Shown here piece after piece: positions 11,501 to 26,500 of a stretch of 64,000 nucleotides of DNA (positions are counted from its first letter, which is position 1; every line of letters begins with the position of its first letter). A program made the position numbers and the translations under genes. The DNA is from Theropithecus gelada (lineage: Eukaryota > Chordata > Mammalia > Primates > Cercopithecidae). The stretch covers positions 14,288,301 to 14,352,300 of the forward strand of contig NC_037682.1 of assembly GCF_003255815.1 (NCBI RefSeq), given 5' to 3'. The notes under the pieces are model-generated. The model made no database searches. It was not told the origin of the DNA and saw only the letters and a list, made by a program, of their open reading frames with translations.

Positions 11501-14500
11501 CAGACCACAGGGTTATAAATACCGAGATGGAAAATTTAGAAAGCAAGCTTATAACGTTCAAGAACACATGTTACTTAGAACAGGTGTAGAACAAGTGGAG
11601 TAATAAGTTAAAATTTAAACTTTTAAACTATATACACATACGTATACATATGCATATACATATACATTTGATTTGAGACAGAGTCTTGCTCTGTCACCTA
11701 GACAAGTGCAGTAGCATGATGTTGGCTCGCTGCAGCCTCTGCCTCCCCAGTTCAAGCAGTTCTCCTGCCTCAGCCTTCCAAGTAGCTGAGAATACAGGCG
11801 CCTGGCTAATTTTTGTATTTTTTAGTAGAGACAGGGTTTCTCCATTTTTGGCCAGGGTGGTCATGAACTCCTGACCTCAAGTGATCCCTCCTCAGCCTCC
11901 CAAAGTGCTGGAATTACAGGTGTGAGCCACCGCGCCTGGCCAAAACTATATATTTTTAAGCAAATGAATAGGTAAGAGTCAATGCAGGTATGTTTGCTTA
12001 GACTTGGTGCTGGAAAGCAGCAATAAGAGTGTTTATGTTCAAATGTATAAATATGTATGATTCTTTGGAGTCGCAACACTTCTGTCTGCAACAAATGCTC
12101 CAAGTTAAGTCATAAGGAAGAAGAGAAAATTTAGCAATAGTTGGTAATCCCAAGATGTTGAATATCAAAAACAAATAAGAGACCTTAAAGTATTATAATG
12201 GTCACTGGTTTTGCAGTGACCTAATACATTTATTAAAGCTTAGACTGAATTGAATAAACTGGCAAAAATGAAGGTGTTTTAATATTGTCAGTTATTTGTA
12301 AAATTCAGTAGAGAACTAAAACTTTGTTATGATTAGAAGCAGCAAGAAAAGTGTCGAAAGTGGAAGCTAGACTCATGATGGAAGGGAATCAAAGACCTTT
12401 TGGATAATAGGCATGGGTTGGCAGATGAGATTGTCCAGGAGGATAACTTGATCCAAGATGCTATTATCTCTCTCCATGGAGATCACAGGCAAAGAGATGT
12501 AGAGTGGAATTACAAAAGCAGGAAACTGATGTGAATTGCAAATTATATTTGGAAGGTAGTTTAGTGATGATCAGTAGAACACAATAAGCTATTTGTGGTA
12601 GCTCAAGCCCACAGCTCTCAGCACTTTGGGAGGTCAAGGCAGGAGGATCACTTGAGGCCAGGAGTTCAAGACCATCCTGGGCAACATAGTGAGACTCTTT
12701 CTCTACAAAATTTTTTTTGAAAAATATCCAGGCATGCTGGTATGTGCCACTTAGGAGGCTGAGGATCCCTTGAGCCCAAGAGTTCAGGGCTGCATCAGCT
12801 ATGGCGGTGCCACTACATTCCAGCCTGGGTAACAGAGCGAGACCTTGTCTCTAAAAAGTTAATTATCAAATAATTTAAAAATAGAATACCATAGAAGCTA
12901 CCAACACGTGCTTGTTTATAGAACTCTTTTTCTATTAAAATACTGTACTGAATGTTAACCATTTTTTCAACAAGTTCCTCAGTATTAAAATGAATTAGCT
13001 AGAATTGATTTATAGACATTAAAATGAGGCAGCATTGACTTCCAGAGTGCTATGGACAGTCTTTTTTTCCTGAGTTTCTATTTTTTCTCGTAAGATGGGA
13101 ATAATATTGCCTTCAAAGGATGTTAGAGTGTCCAGAACTGTATTTTATATGACGGGGAAGAAGGAAAGTGCACATGTGCTGAAAAAGCCATTAGGTTTAC
13201 ACAGTAAAAGAACAGGTAGTACAAAGTAAAGGCAATGAAATGGCGTATGATTAACCCACTTTGTACCTTAGGGCCAAAGGGTGATTAGAAGGACTTTTTG
13301 CCCAAGAAAGTTTATAATGGAGAAAAGATTTCCAAAGGTGAGCCCTTTCCCTTGAGAGTGTAATGTACTTGAATTGTAAGCTCTTAATTCTTCATAACAG
13401 CTTGGTGTGAATACTATAAAAAGAAAATTGTTTTCCAAGTCAACCTGTGACTTCTTTGATACTCGTCTGCAGGTTGATACAAAGCTGGTATAGAGAGTTT
13501 AAATCTAGAGGTGAAATGTCAGACTTTGACATTTGTTTTGATTTTATGATTTTTAATTCATATAGTGGGCATCTTGAATAATACCTGCTAGTACAGTGGA
13601 CATTTTAGGTCATTGGCTACAAATGGTCACCTTTCCTTAAGAAACGAGTCACTCTCTTCTGCATGAAAAATGTTTGCATCATCTAAGAGCAATAAATAGT
13701 GTTGCAGTAATCCCAACTCCTTCTCTAAAAATAAAAGCTTACACTTAGCATGGTGCTTATTATGACTAGGCACCATTCTAAATGTTTTACATATATTGTT
13801 AATCCTCACAGCAACTTTGTGAGATAGGTACTGTTATTATCCTCATTTTAACAAATGAGGAAGAGTGACGGGTTAAGTAACCATAAATATAATTACTGTA
13901 AAGTACTAGTTATGTTAAATAGTTTTTGGGGACTCTTTGGAAATCTCCTGCCTCCACTTGGAAGAGATCACCCTCCTTCCTACCTCTCTTGTATTGATAG
14001 CTACTATAGTCTTTAGAGATAAAGATTGCCTTGAAATTAAATCACTTCTACTTCTTTTTTATTTTGTTTTCATTCAAAACTATACCTGAGACAGGCTTCA
14101 GGGGTTGTTATTACAAGTATAAGTTTATAGAAGCAGCCAGAAATTCAGTAACACACATCAAGGGTATAGGTTAGTTCATTATTACAGATAGTCTCTTTCC
14201 CTTCATTTCTCTGTTACTCTTTTGCCTACCTTTTATCATTTTGACTAATAATGGACTCAGGTCAAGCCCTGGCATATCTAAGTAACTATATTTTTAGGTC
14301 ATTTGAAAAAGATACAGGGTGAAGTATTCTTTTGCAGTAAGGGCATAAGATCTCTAAAATACTACTTCAGATAATTTTTGCAAGAGTAAGAAAAATCTAA
14401 AATGATGATGATAGTATTTTATGGCATAGATTCCTTTGCTTACGTGTGTGAAAATGTAACATTCAATTCACCAGCGATCTATTCTCACAGAATATGGCAA

Positions 14501-17500
14501 CTTAACCAATATTTTAAAAATATTATTATTAAGGGGAAGTAGATTATCCATATTTGATAGGATTTGGTAAAGTTAGCAAGCATGAATATGGGAAGTAGTG
14601 TCAGAAGCATGCAAATTAGAACTCTACTGCATTAGAACAAATCCACTAACAAATTAACTTCTTAAATTTGGGAAATAAATGTTTTTACAAATCCCTCAAT
14701 TCAAGATGATAGATTCTCACTCTTGTGACATTGCTAAGTTAGTAAAGTTACAAAAAACAATTTATCCTGTCTCAGCTTACTCTTCCTTACCAAGGATGAC
14801 ACAAATATGAATGTCACATTTGGTTTTTAATTACATTCTTCTTTAAATATTTTCTTTCAGATGATTAGTCATTTAAATTAATACTGTAATTTTCATTTAA
14901 AGTGGATTTTTCCATTTTTTGGAGCACATCAGGATAGACTTATCAGAGACCATCATCATAAAATAGCTACCTTAAATTCTTTTTTGTAAGATGACAATTT
15001 AGGAGAAGAGTGTCACCTGACTAGTCACTCAGGTAAGAGGAAGCTGTTGGGTAGGCAAAAAATACCACATAATTATAAAGAAGACCCAGGTCCCGGAGGC
15101 TTAGGTAAGGATATTTTTATAGCTTTTGCCTGCAGCCTTTATCCTAGTGATGGCAAAGTGATCCTTAACTTAAGGAATCCCTTACCACAACTAATACACT
15201 CAAATCTACCACGGTGTCCCCAAACTAGACAGTGGGTCCTGTGATACCAAAATTATATATTTGAAAGTCCCACTTCCCTCACTCTGTGGATCACTAGTAT
15301 TATGTGATACCTTGTTGTATGATAAAAAAATACATATAGCAAATTTTAACTGTTAGTATAATCTGATTCTAAAAGGAAGTTAGTCTATTTAAAGTCACAT
15401 AAACTGTTAAGATATGTATGATGTTCATTACAGTATTAATTATTATATTGGAAAATTGTAAATAATCCAAATATTTACCAGTAGGGGATAAATTACATTA
15501 TAGTTTAGCAATAAAATATAATCTTATGTAGGTATTAAAAAGAATGAGATAATACCAGTAGTTATGCCTGTGTGCATGCATGAAAACATGTCCAAGACAT
15601 ATTGCTTAAGTAAAAAGAAACAAGTTAACTTTATAAACTTAACACAACTTAAAACTATTTAAAACTTAACACAGCTGTGGAATTATGGGGAACTTTCACT
15701 TAAGTGACCTGTGTTTGAATTTTTTGAACATGTATTTTCTTTGAAAGCAGAAAAGAGAAAGTCCTGTTTCTGTGTTATGACCTATTATCCCTGTCTGTTG
15801 AATTATATAAAACATGTAACTAAAAAAGAATACCATATAACATGTACAAAATAATACTTTTTGTGGATTAGAAAGTAGTGCATATTGAGATGAGGTAAAG
15901 GAAGAAATAAAATGAAAGGATTATTTAGGAGTAGGAATGAGGAGGAAAAAGTTTCGCATTTGAATACCTGAAAAGAAAGGCCGGATGCGGTGGCTCACGC
16001 CTGTGATCCCAGCTCTTTGGAAGGCTGTTGCGGGTGGATTGCTTGAGCCCAGGAGCTCAAGACCAGTCTGGGCAACATGGGGAAACCCTGACTCTACAAA
16101 AAATACAAAAATTAGCCTAGCGTGGTGGTACAAACCTATAGTTCCAGTTACTTGGGAGGCTGAGGTTGGGGGATCACCTGAGCCCAGGAAGTCGAGACCA
16201 CAGTGAGCCAGATCACGCCATTGCACTCTAACCTGGGCGACAGTGAGACCCTGTCTCAAAAAATAGAAATAAAAAAGAATACTAAAAGAAGCAAAACTGT
16301 GAGTACAGCTTTCCTGATGGAAGCAGAATGGAATAAGATTGGAGAGAACTGGAGTGAAATGTGATGGAAGTAAGGTCTAGCTCCACAGCAGCTGATAGAG
16401 GGTTCTGAAGATTGTCATCTGTGCTGTAATGGGATTCAAAAACAGAAAAAATGATGCCAACATACCAAATGCAAAAATAACCTTAGTGTCAGTGCTACAG
16501 ACTTTATAGTAGTGTGCAGTAATAGCAGACATAGTTAAAATAAAAAAGGAAATGCCCCTTCCTCTTCCCCAGCCTGTTTTCAGCACAGCAACCAGAGTGA
16601 TTCTTTTAAAAGTTAAGCCAAATGAAAATTTTCATTGGCATAGTGGCCCAGAATGAGCCCCCTCCTCATGACTTTTTGACCTCATTTTCTTCTACTCTCC
16701 CCACCGTGCTCATTCCATTCCAAACACAGTCCTCCTTGCTGTTTCTCAAAACCATCAATCTCTCACCTTAAGGCCTTTCTTTATACTGACTGTCCCTCTG
16801 CCTGGAACCGTCTTCTCCCAGATACCCAAATTGCTAACCCTCTTACTCTTCAGAATCTTTGCTCAAATGTCATCTTCTCAATGAGGCCTACCTCTGACCA
16901 TCTATTTAAATTTGCAATCTGCCTTTCTTCCTTTATATTCCTATAGCAGTTTCATCTTCTGGTATAGTATCTAATTATTATGCTTATTGTCTATCTCTCT
17001 CTTTCCTGCTTGCATGAAAGTGTTACAAAGGCGGAATCTCTGTCTTTTTGTACACCAGTGTATCCCATGCATCTAAAACAGGGCTTGTCACATAATAGAT
17101 GCTTACCAAATATTTATTGAATGGAACAAATGGATTCAAAAGCATGTAAAGAATGTGGCACTTATAATCTAAAAGAAAGTTGTGTGCTAATGCTATGAGT
17201 TTTAACTTCCCTTTAAAGTTTTTGCTTGAAATGTCATAGAATCTCAAAACCAACTAGTAGTACTATACATATCTATCACCAGTTTAGGAAACAGTTTCAG
17301 AATATAGTTTGGACATTATTGATGTTTTAAGCTATTAATTCACATTTTTGAATTTTATTCCTGGTATAGTGTTATTTGCTTTTAATAGTAAAAAGCACGC
17401 TTTTATGTCCCTTAGTTTAAACCTTATATCCTGTTTCTAAGTGGAAACTTAACTTTCTGCCTATCTTCTGGAATTATTCATTTGGTTAACAGAATTGTGT

Positions 17501-20500
17501 AGGCCGGGCATGGTGGCTCATGCTTGTAATCCCAGCACTTTGGGAGGCTGAGGTGGGTGAGGTCAGTGGATCATTTGAGGTCAGGAGTTCGAGATCAGCC
17601 TGGCCAACATGGTGAAACCCCACCTCTACTAAAAATACAGAAATTAGCCAGGTGTGGTGGCGGGTGCCTGTAGTCCCAGCTACTCCAGCTACTCGGGAGG
17701 CTGAGGCAGAGAATCGCTTGAACCCGGGAGGTGGAGGTTGCAGTGAGCTGAGATCACGCCACTGCACTGCAGCCTGGGCGACAGAGTGAGACTCTGTCTT
17801 AAAAAATAAATAACAGAATAATTGTGTAAAACTTTTTCGTACCACTATGAACTATTTCTTACATCAACTGTGTCATCTTATAGATGATGATTGGCAGGAA
17901 GCACATGAGCGCCTGGCTGAATTGGAAGAAAAGCTACCAGTGGCAGTTAATGAACAAACAGGCAATGGAGAGAGAGATGAAATGGACTTGTTGGGTGACC
18001 ATGAGGAGAATCTGGCAGAAAGGCTCAGTAAGATGGTGATTGAAAATGAACTAGAAGATCCAGCTATCATGAGGGCAGTGCAGACCAGGCCAGTTTTACA
18101 AGTAAGTAAGTTACTCTGATTTGAGAACTATAGCAGACTAAAAATTAAAGTGAAGTATTGAACTTTGCCATTTTATTTTATCTATTCTAATGAGAGATTT
18201 ACATGTGCCAGAGAAAATTGATAATATATTTCCTGATGATAGCAGTTCTAGAGATAAAGTTGGGGAATAATATATATTCTGGAGCCCCATAATTTCTTAT
18301 TCTAAAGCAGCTTGAGGCTCTTTTGGAACCTTGCTCCCCAACAGCAGATAAGTCACCCAGAGAGTATACAACATTTCAGACTTTGTGTGTATGTTTTCCT
18401 TTTTTGTTAGCCCCAACCAGGAAGCCTGAATTCCAGTATCTGGGATGGATCTGAAGTTCTGAGGCGAATCCGAGGACCACTGCTTGCTCAGGTATTAAAT
18501 ACTTTCTCTTTATATAAAATTTCTAATATCCAAAAATTTTAAGTGGGTTCCTGTTGTCATCCTTTCCTTACTGAAGGGATTTATAGGTCTTTCATTTGCT
18601 AGAATTATGTCAACTACTGCATCCAGCACTTAGCTATGCCTTTCTTTAGCCTCCAGGGTAAAGGTTGCAAGGGAGCCATTGGAATTTAAATTTGTTAGTG
18701 TATGATTATGATTTGAATCACTTAAGAAGTCTTTTCTGAGCCAGGCGTGGTGGCTCACGCATGTAATCCCATCACTTTGAGAGGCTGATGCGGGCGGATC
18801 ACTTGAGGTGAGGAGTTCGAGACCAGCCTGGCCAACATGGTGAAACCCCATCTCTACTAAAATACAAAAATTAACCTGGTGTGGTGGTGGATGCCTGTAA
18901 TCCCAGCTACTCAGGAGGCTGAGGCAGGATAATCACTTGAACCTGGGAAGTGGAAGTTGTAGTAAAGCAAGATCGCGCCACTGCACTCCAGCCTGGGCAA
19001 CAGAGTGAGACTCCATCTCAAAAAAAAAAAAAAGTCACTTCTATGCAAAACTATAGGGACAGAGAAGTCATCAGTGTTTACTAGTGGTTGGGCATGGCAG
19101 GAGGAGTTAACTGCAAAGGAACAATACAGTGGAATTTGTGGGGAGCGATACAGCTGTTCTTGCTCGCTCTCTTTTTTTTTTTGAGACCAGGTCTTGCTGT
19201 GTCAACCAGGCTAGAGGGCACTGGTACAGTCATAGCTCTCTGTAACCTTGAACTCCTGGGCTCAAGTGATCCTCCCACCTCGGCCTCTTGAGCAGCTGAG
19301 ACTACAGGCACATGCCACCATGCCTGGCTAAGTTTTTTTATTTTTGTACAAATGAAGTCTTGCTGTGTTACCCAGGCTAGTCTCAAACTCCTGGCTTCAA
19401 GTGATCCTCCCACCTCAGCCTCCCAAAGCGCTGGGATTTCAGGCATGAGCCACTTACTTACCAAACTCAGAGAACCATATACCAAAAAGTAAATTTTACT
19501 ATATGTGAATTAAAAATAAAGTTTAAAAATTTCTTAAGGTGTTTTTGGCATCTGTAGAGATTACTAAAACGTATCAAGTTAGTTAATTTCTATTTTATTT
19601 TACCACTTCCTCAATTAGGAAATGCCTACAGTGTCTGTATTAGAATATGCCTTGCCTCAGAGGCCCCCCCAGGGTCCAGAAGATGATCGGGACCTTTCTG
19701 AACGTGCATTACCAAGGCGGTCAACTTCACCTATCATTGGCAGTCCTCCTGTTAGAGCTGTCCCCATAGGCACCCCACCTAAACAGATGGCTGTACCCAG
19801 CTTCACCCAACAGGTACCTCTCATTAACAAGCACACAGCCCAGGATATTGGGAATCTGGGCAAAATTATTTGGAAAATTGGTGATGTTGGGTGGAGGGTG
19901 GAAATTTTGGGTAGGCATTAGATTAGAAAGAAAAATAGCTAGTTAGAGGATAAATTAGTACAAATAAGAGACACATTCCCTGATACCCTTTGCTGCTGCT
20001 ATTGCTGCTGCCTTTTAATTGGGGGAGAAAAAATGGTAGTTAGCCACATTTAGCACATATATCCTTTTTAAAGTGTTTTGCTGGCTGCCCAAAACATTGT
20101 CAGAGAGATAACTGAAAGCTGGGGGGAGTGGGAACACACAGCATTGTCCACATCCCTTTTTACCTTTAAGATATCCCTGCTTTCCCTAGAGCCTGTGCAG
20201 TCCTGTTCCATAGACTTTCCTCCACCTGAAACCAGCAGCTGAAAAGGAAGGCCAATTTGGAAGGTATGGGGGGAGGGTGGTGTTGGTATGGCCTAGTTAG
20301 GCTCAACATCCTATGAAATGGTGGAGTCACAATGTATCACAAAAGTGCTGAGCATGGCGGCCATATCACAGGGGCTTCAGAATAGGACTTAGTTAATCCT
20401 CCAGCTTTCTTATCATTCCTTCTCCCTCAGTGCTACCAAAATATATCCTCTTGGAGAGAATTTGCAAGTCAGAATATCTGCTGGTATCTCCCTCAGACAG

Positions 20501-23500
20501 CATGGAAGGGTGGGGATAACTGGAGAATTAGCTAAATCTTCCTCAGTTAATGCTGACACTGTACTTGATTTGTGAGAGAAAGTGGCCCAAGGTTCTGTAT
20601 TTGAACCTGTAGCCATAGCAATTTGCTTAGAAGTAGGGCTTTGCATTGAGTTCTGTGTCTCTACCAGTACTTGAGGGGAGGGAGTGTAGGTGGAAGAAAA
20701 ACTGATTTCATTGAGTGTAGTTGTATATATGTTTGTCCTGATAGATTCTGTGTCCGAAGCCTGTCCATGTTCGGCCCCCAATGCCACCTCGTTATCCTGC
20801 TCCCTATGGTGAGAGGATGTCTCCAAACCAGCTCTGCAGCGTCCCGGTATGTCACTTTAAGCCTCACAAAAATGTGCAGTATGTATTTTCTGATCGCTAT
20901 TTGTATGATCACTGCCAGTATTTAGATTTGCTGACATCTCCTAAATTATACCTATTTTTTATAATCTCCTTAAATTTCTGGATCCAATTGTCCCCAGGTC
21001 AGAGGACAGTTGTTTCTTACATCAACTCTTTTCTTATCTTCAAAAATCTAAACTGATTGTGATCATCTGGTTCCTACCGTTTCAGTCCCACATTCTACTG
21101 CTTTCTTTTTCATGTCACATGGTCATGGTGTTTTTGTAATTCCTAGCGTTACTCTTTTTTTATATTCCAGAACTTGACTCTGTAATTTGAGAGTTATTAT
21201 ACCCAAGTTTATACTGCATTTCTGCTGAGTTTCCTTATTATTATATTGATGTACCCCCTGTTTTATAGCATATTCTTTTTTTTTTTTTTTTTTTTTTTTA
21301 TCTTAGAACTCTTCCCTCCTGGGTCACCCTTTTCCTCCTAGTGTTCCTCCTGTTCTCAGCCCCCTCCAGAGAGCACAGCTTCTTGGAGGAGCACAGGTAA
21401 GCCTGTGATTAACCCTACTCATAAAGAACTCTCCTACTTTCCTAAAGTTCATTAGATGGTAGCCCCTTTTTTGCTGTTAATCACTACTCTTATTTTTGCT
21501 TTTACTTTTTCAAATAAAGTTATTGATGGAAACAGTATTCACCTTTCTGTAGACAAAAGCAAAGGGACTTGCTAATTGTCTAAATCTAAGATTTTCCTCT
21601 TTGTAGCTACAGCCTGGACGGATGTCTCCCAGCCAGTTTGCACGGGTGCCTGGATTTGTTGGTAGTCCACTTGCTGCCATGAATCCCAAGTTGCTACAAG
21701 GGCGAGTTGGGCAGATGCTTCCCCCAGCACCAGGCTTCCGTGCCTTCTTTAGTGCTCCACCCTCCGCTACACCACCTCCACAGCAGCACCCTCCTGGCCC
21801 AGGACCCCACCTGCAAAACCTAAGGTATACAAAATCAATGCCACTATTTATCAATTATCAGCCAAGTCTCTTGATTGTGGATGTGTAGTTTTATAAGTCT
21901 CTTGATATTTGCTAACTAATAAATTTTAAGATGTTATTGGATCCTCAGGTTGACAAACATGGAAATGTTTGACAATCCCCAGGCTTTCTTGTGAATCACA
22001 TTTTTCTCACATTACCAGAAGGTATGGAATAGAGCGACAGATGCTGAAAAGTCAGCTAATCTTCACACTAGCTAAGTTGTTTGCTTTTATCCTCTGGTTT
22101 TATAACAAAAGGGGTTCAAGTTCCTGTTTCGGTGAAGTTGTGTTTTATTACATATCGTATTGTGGCAGTCAGGATTTTCAAGAGACACCCGAGAACCAGT
22201 AGAGGAAAGAGAGCAAGAATGTTCATGTGAGCAAGTTTTATTTTAAGAAATCGGCTCATGTGATTGTAGAGACTGACAAGTTCGAAATCCGTAAGACAGA
22301 CCAGCAGGCAAGAAACAGTTTTTAAAAGCTCAAGTTGCAGTCTTGCGTTTGAAATAAGTATAGCAGGTCAGCAGTCAAGGCACTCAAGCAGGATTTTTGT
22401 GTTCCACTCTTGAGGCAGAATTCCTTCTTCTGGGAAACTTTAGTTTGTTATAAATGTTAATCACATCTTTACAAAATACCCTCACAGCAACATCTAAGCA
22501 GTGTTTGACCAAATAACTGGGTACTAAGGCCTAGTCATATTAACTATCACACATATATCTTTAATAATATTCCCACATAGTTGAAACTGAGTATGTTAAA
22601 CCTACTTAGAGACTTCTGTTAAACAGTTAAAAGCAAAGAGAAAAAGAATTATACTGCTTTACTCCTAATTCACTCAGATTTCATGATCACCCTTTTAGAA
22701 CTTGGTCTTTGTGGAAGATATGTAAAAATATGACTATCTTTTGCTTCTAAAAGGTCTCCTTAGAATAGACTTTTTTATTTTTTTATTTTTTTGAGACAGA
22801 GTCTCACTCTGCCTCCCAGGCTGGAGTGCAGTGACCCACACGATATCGGCTCACTGCAAACTCTGCCACCTAGGCTCAAGCGATTCTACTGCCTCAGCCT
22901 TCCAAGTAGCTGGAACTGCAGGCGCCTGCTACCACACCCAGCTAATTTTTGTATTTTTAATAAAGACAGGGTTTCACCATGTTGGCCAGGCTGGTCTTGA
23001 GCTCCTGACCTCAAGTGTTCCACCCGCCTTGGCCTCCCAAAGTGCTGGGATTACACACTGCACCCAGCCCGAATAGACTTTTGTAGTCCCTTAAGTTAAC
23101 CTGTATGAAGTTATCCTGTACTGACAACATTCTTTAAAATTTCAAATCATCAGGATGACCAAGCTGAGAACCTCTGTTCCATTTTTCTTAGATCTCAGGC
23201 CCCAGTGTTTAGACCGGACACAACTCACCTTCATCCACAGCACCGTCGACTCTTGTATCAAAGACAGCAACAGAATAGAAAGTAAGTACTCATCCAACTC
23301 CTTTATGGCTTCTTAATTCAGCTTTTAATTTTGACAGTGTAACAACATGCTATTTAGTTGTTTGTTTTTTTTGTAAGTTTACTTCGTATCCGTAAACCTG
23401 AATGTATTATCAACATGTAAATATGAAAAGCATAATATTGAGTAAAGAAGCAAGGAACGGAATTACATGTACCATTTATGTAAAACTAAAAGGCACACAG

Positions 23501-26500
23501 AATAATACTGTGTAATATTTAAACACAGACACACAAGTAATAAATGTACAAAAACATTTCAGGGAGGATACATACCAAGGCATGATAGTGGTTCCTCTAT
23601 GAAGGAAGAGAAGCTGGAAACTGGGTCTAGAGGGGTACAACAGGGCCTCTGTCAGTGTAACACTGTGTTAATTTAATATTACTTTAAAATATTTGAAGCA
23701 AATTCAACCAAATACATTTTTTTCTATTAGCTCTAGATGATGGGTAAATGGATATTTATTATAGTATTTGCTGGGCTTTTTCTCTGAATTTGAAATATTT
23801 CGTGATTTTTAATGAGTTTAAAATATTTATGTAGACTTCAGAGCTAAATCGCCTGTGTCAAAATCCCTTAGTCCACCACTAGATGTATGGCTTTGGACAA
23901 GTTACTTGATCTCTCTTTGGCGTCGGTTTGTTGTCTTAAGTGGGGAAGAGAAAACTACCTACCTCACAGAGTTATTCTAGAGCTTATACAAAAGTCCACA
24001 GGTGAATATGCTTAGCATATGGAAAGGTACTCAGATCTTAGTTTTATTTCTTGATTATTACATAGCTCTTTCCTCTTAAATTCTATTAAAACTTAGTTCT
24101 TTTTCACTCCCCTTTTAAGAAAAGCAAGGGGAATCTTTAAAAAAAAAAAAAATTGGCCTCATTTATTCCTCTGTGTTAAAAAGCGTAATTAATTTGCCCA
24201 CTTGGAGTGAATGTGGTGTATGTTTTTCAGTCAGCATCGGAATCTCAATGGTGCAGGAGATAGAGGAAGTCACCGGAGCAGTCATCAAGATCATCTCCGA
24301 AAGGATCCATATGCCAATCTCATGTTGCAGCGGGAAAAGGACTGGGTCTCCAAAATCCAGATGATGCAACTGCAAAGCACTGATCCCTACCTGGATGATT
24401 TTTATTACCAGGTAAATACTCTGTGCTAGTTTTGAGGATAATAGTTTGGTCCCCTACACTGGTAAGGGTATTCATTTAAATATTGGTACAATTAAATATT
24501 TGTAAAATTTTCTTTTGAGATACTTAGCCTCTTGCACTACTCACTATCAGTACATTTCTAGAACTGAACTTGTATTACTGTCACTGGCATAAATTATTTG
24601 ATGGTAAACAACAGTCGTGTTCTGTGCTTATGTTACAACCGAAATCATCCTCTCATGGTAGAATTACTTTGAAAAACTGGAGAAACTGTCAGCTGCTGAA
24701 GAAATACAAGGTGATGGCCCTAAGAAGGAGCGCACCAAGCTTATCACGCCTCAGGTGGCCAAACTGGAGCACGCCTATAAGCCAGGTAAGGTCCTCATAA
24801 GAAAGATGCCCATAATAAAAGAAATTTGAGAAGCCGCTGATTAAATATAGACAAGTGTATATGTGGAAGGATATGTAAAGACATTTCAAAGTGATTTTAA
24901 AGTACCATTGTCCTTAATAAATGCAAAACTCAGCCTTTATTCAAGCCTGGACTGAACGCTTTGACATGTGCCTTTTCAGGTCCTTTTCTACTTGAGATTT
25001 CATGATTTTTTAAATGTATTCTAATTTTCAGTACCCCTAAAATAAGGGGGAAATACTTTAGATTTTTATTGTGATAATTATTGTAACAAAAAAAGAGAGA
25101 AAGGATAGATTTTGATGAGGGGTTGCTTTAAATAACACAATGACCCTTTTTTTTTTTTTTTTTTTTTTTTTTTGAGAAGGAGCCTTACTCTGTTGCCCAG
25201 GCTGGAGTGCATTAGTGCCATCTCAGCTCGCTGCAACCTCCACCTCCTGGGCTCAAGCGACTCTCATGTCTCACCCTCCTGAGTAGCTGGGATTACAGGC
25301 GTGTATGACGACATCCAGCTAATTTTTGTACTTTTAGTAGAGACGGGGTTTCGCCATGTTGGCCGGGCTGGTCTCGGACTCCTGGCCTCAAGTGACCCAC
25401 CCACCTCGGCCTCCCAAAGTGCTGGGATAATAGGTGTGAGTTACCACACCCGGCCTAAATAACACATTGACTTTTGCAGTAAGTTATTAGACTATGAGTA
25501 AGGTACAGAGGAAAGTAAAAATCTTATTTGAACACTGCCTGCCTGCATTGCTGACTTTTTATTTTGTTGGATTTTTTTTTTTTTTTTTTGTCTTTGCAGT
25601 GCAATTTGAGGGCTCTTTGGGAAAGCTTACTGTTTCTAGTGTGAATAATCCCCGAAAAATGATTGATGCTGTTGTGACATCTCGGAGTGAGGATGATGTA
25701 AGTGTCAACACAATTGTCTGTTTAAGAACATCTGATTTGTGACCATTTCTTTTGGGGCCACCATGGAATGAGATCGGGCATGGTAGAGTTGTTTGTAGTC
25801 TAACCTGGGACCTCCTACCTTGTCATGCATTCTAGTTTTCCACAGATGTGCTGCAATATTAACACCTTCATTTCTAAGGCAGCCAGGCAGGGACTAGGGT
25901 GGCAGGAGTCTTTGGACTGGGTAGCTCTGGCTGCAAACAGCATGTGTTTACTCCAGTTTGATGTTTTAAAAAATTATCATTTTCTATGTATTTTAAGATT
26001 TTCAGAAAGAGGATCAGAAAAATTAATTATGGGGTACGAGGCTTAGTACCTGGGTGATGAAAGAATTTGTACAACCCCCATAACACAAGTTTACCTGTGT
26101 AACAAACACATGTACCCTATAACCTGCACGTGTACCCTTGAACGTAAAATTAAAGTTTAAAAATAAAAAACAAGATTTTCATATTTCATATGATTTCCTT
26201 ATCCTCTACTAAGATTACCCTTTGCCTACCTATGAATGCAATTTAATAGTTTGTGGGTTAAGTCAGCTTTGACCTTTGTTCATACTAGGGTTGTTTTAGA
26301 TTAACTTTCAGAGACTCAATTATCTTCTCAAAGTACTGTCACAAATGAACCTACAGATGCACACTTGGTAAATTATGTTGACAAAGGTAAAGAATTTGCA
26401 TTGAATAGTCTTCTCTTTTTTAGGAGACAAAAGAAAAACAAGTTCGAGACAAGAGGAGAAAAACCCTTGTCATAATTGAGAAAGTAAGTTTAGAATTTGT

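Noticed and set aside
20420..20440. Strong-looking acceptor in PATL1 intron 5
   Set aside because: CTTCTCCCTCAG resembles an acceptor, but I found no convincing donor with coding sequence in frame after it. Left as cryptic at most.
20413..20826. 137-codon minus-strand open frame overlapping PATL1 exon 6
   Set aside because: Antisense to intron 5 and exon 6 with no recognised domain. The exon 6 sequence is clearly coding on the + strand.
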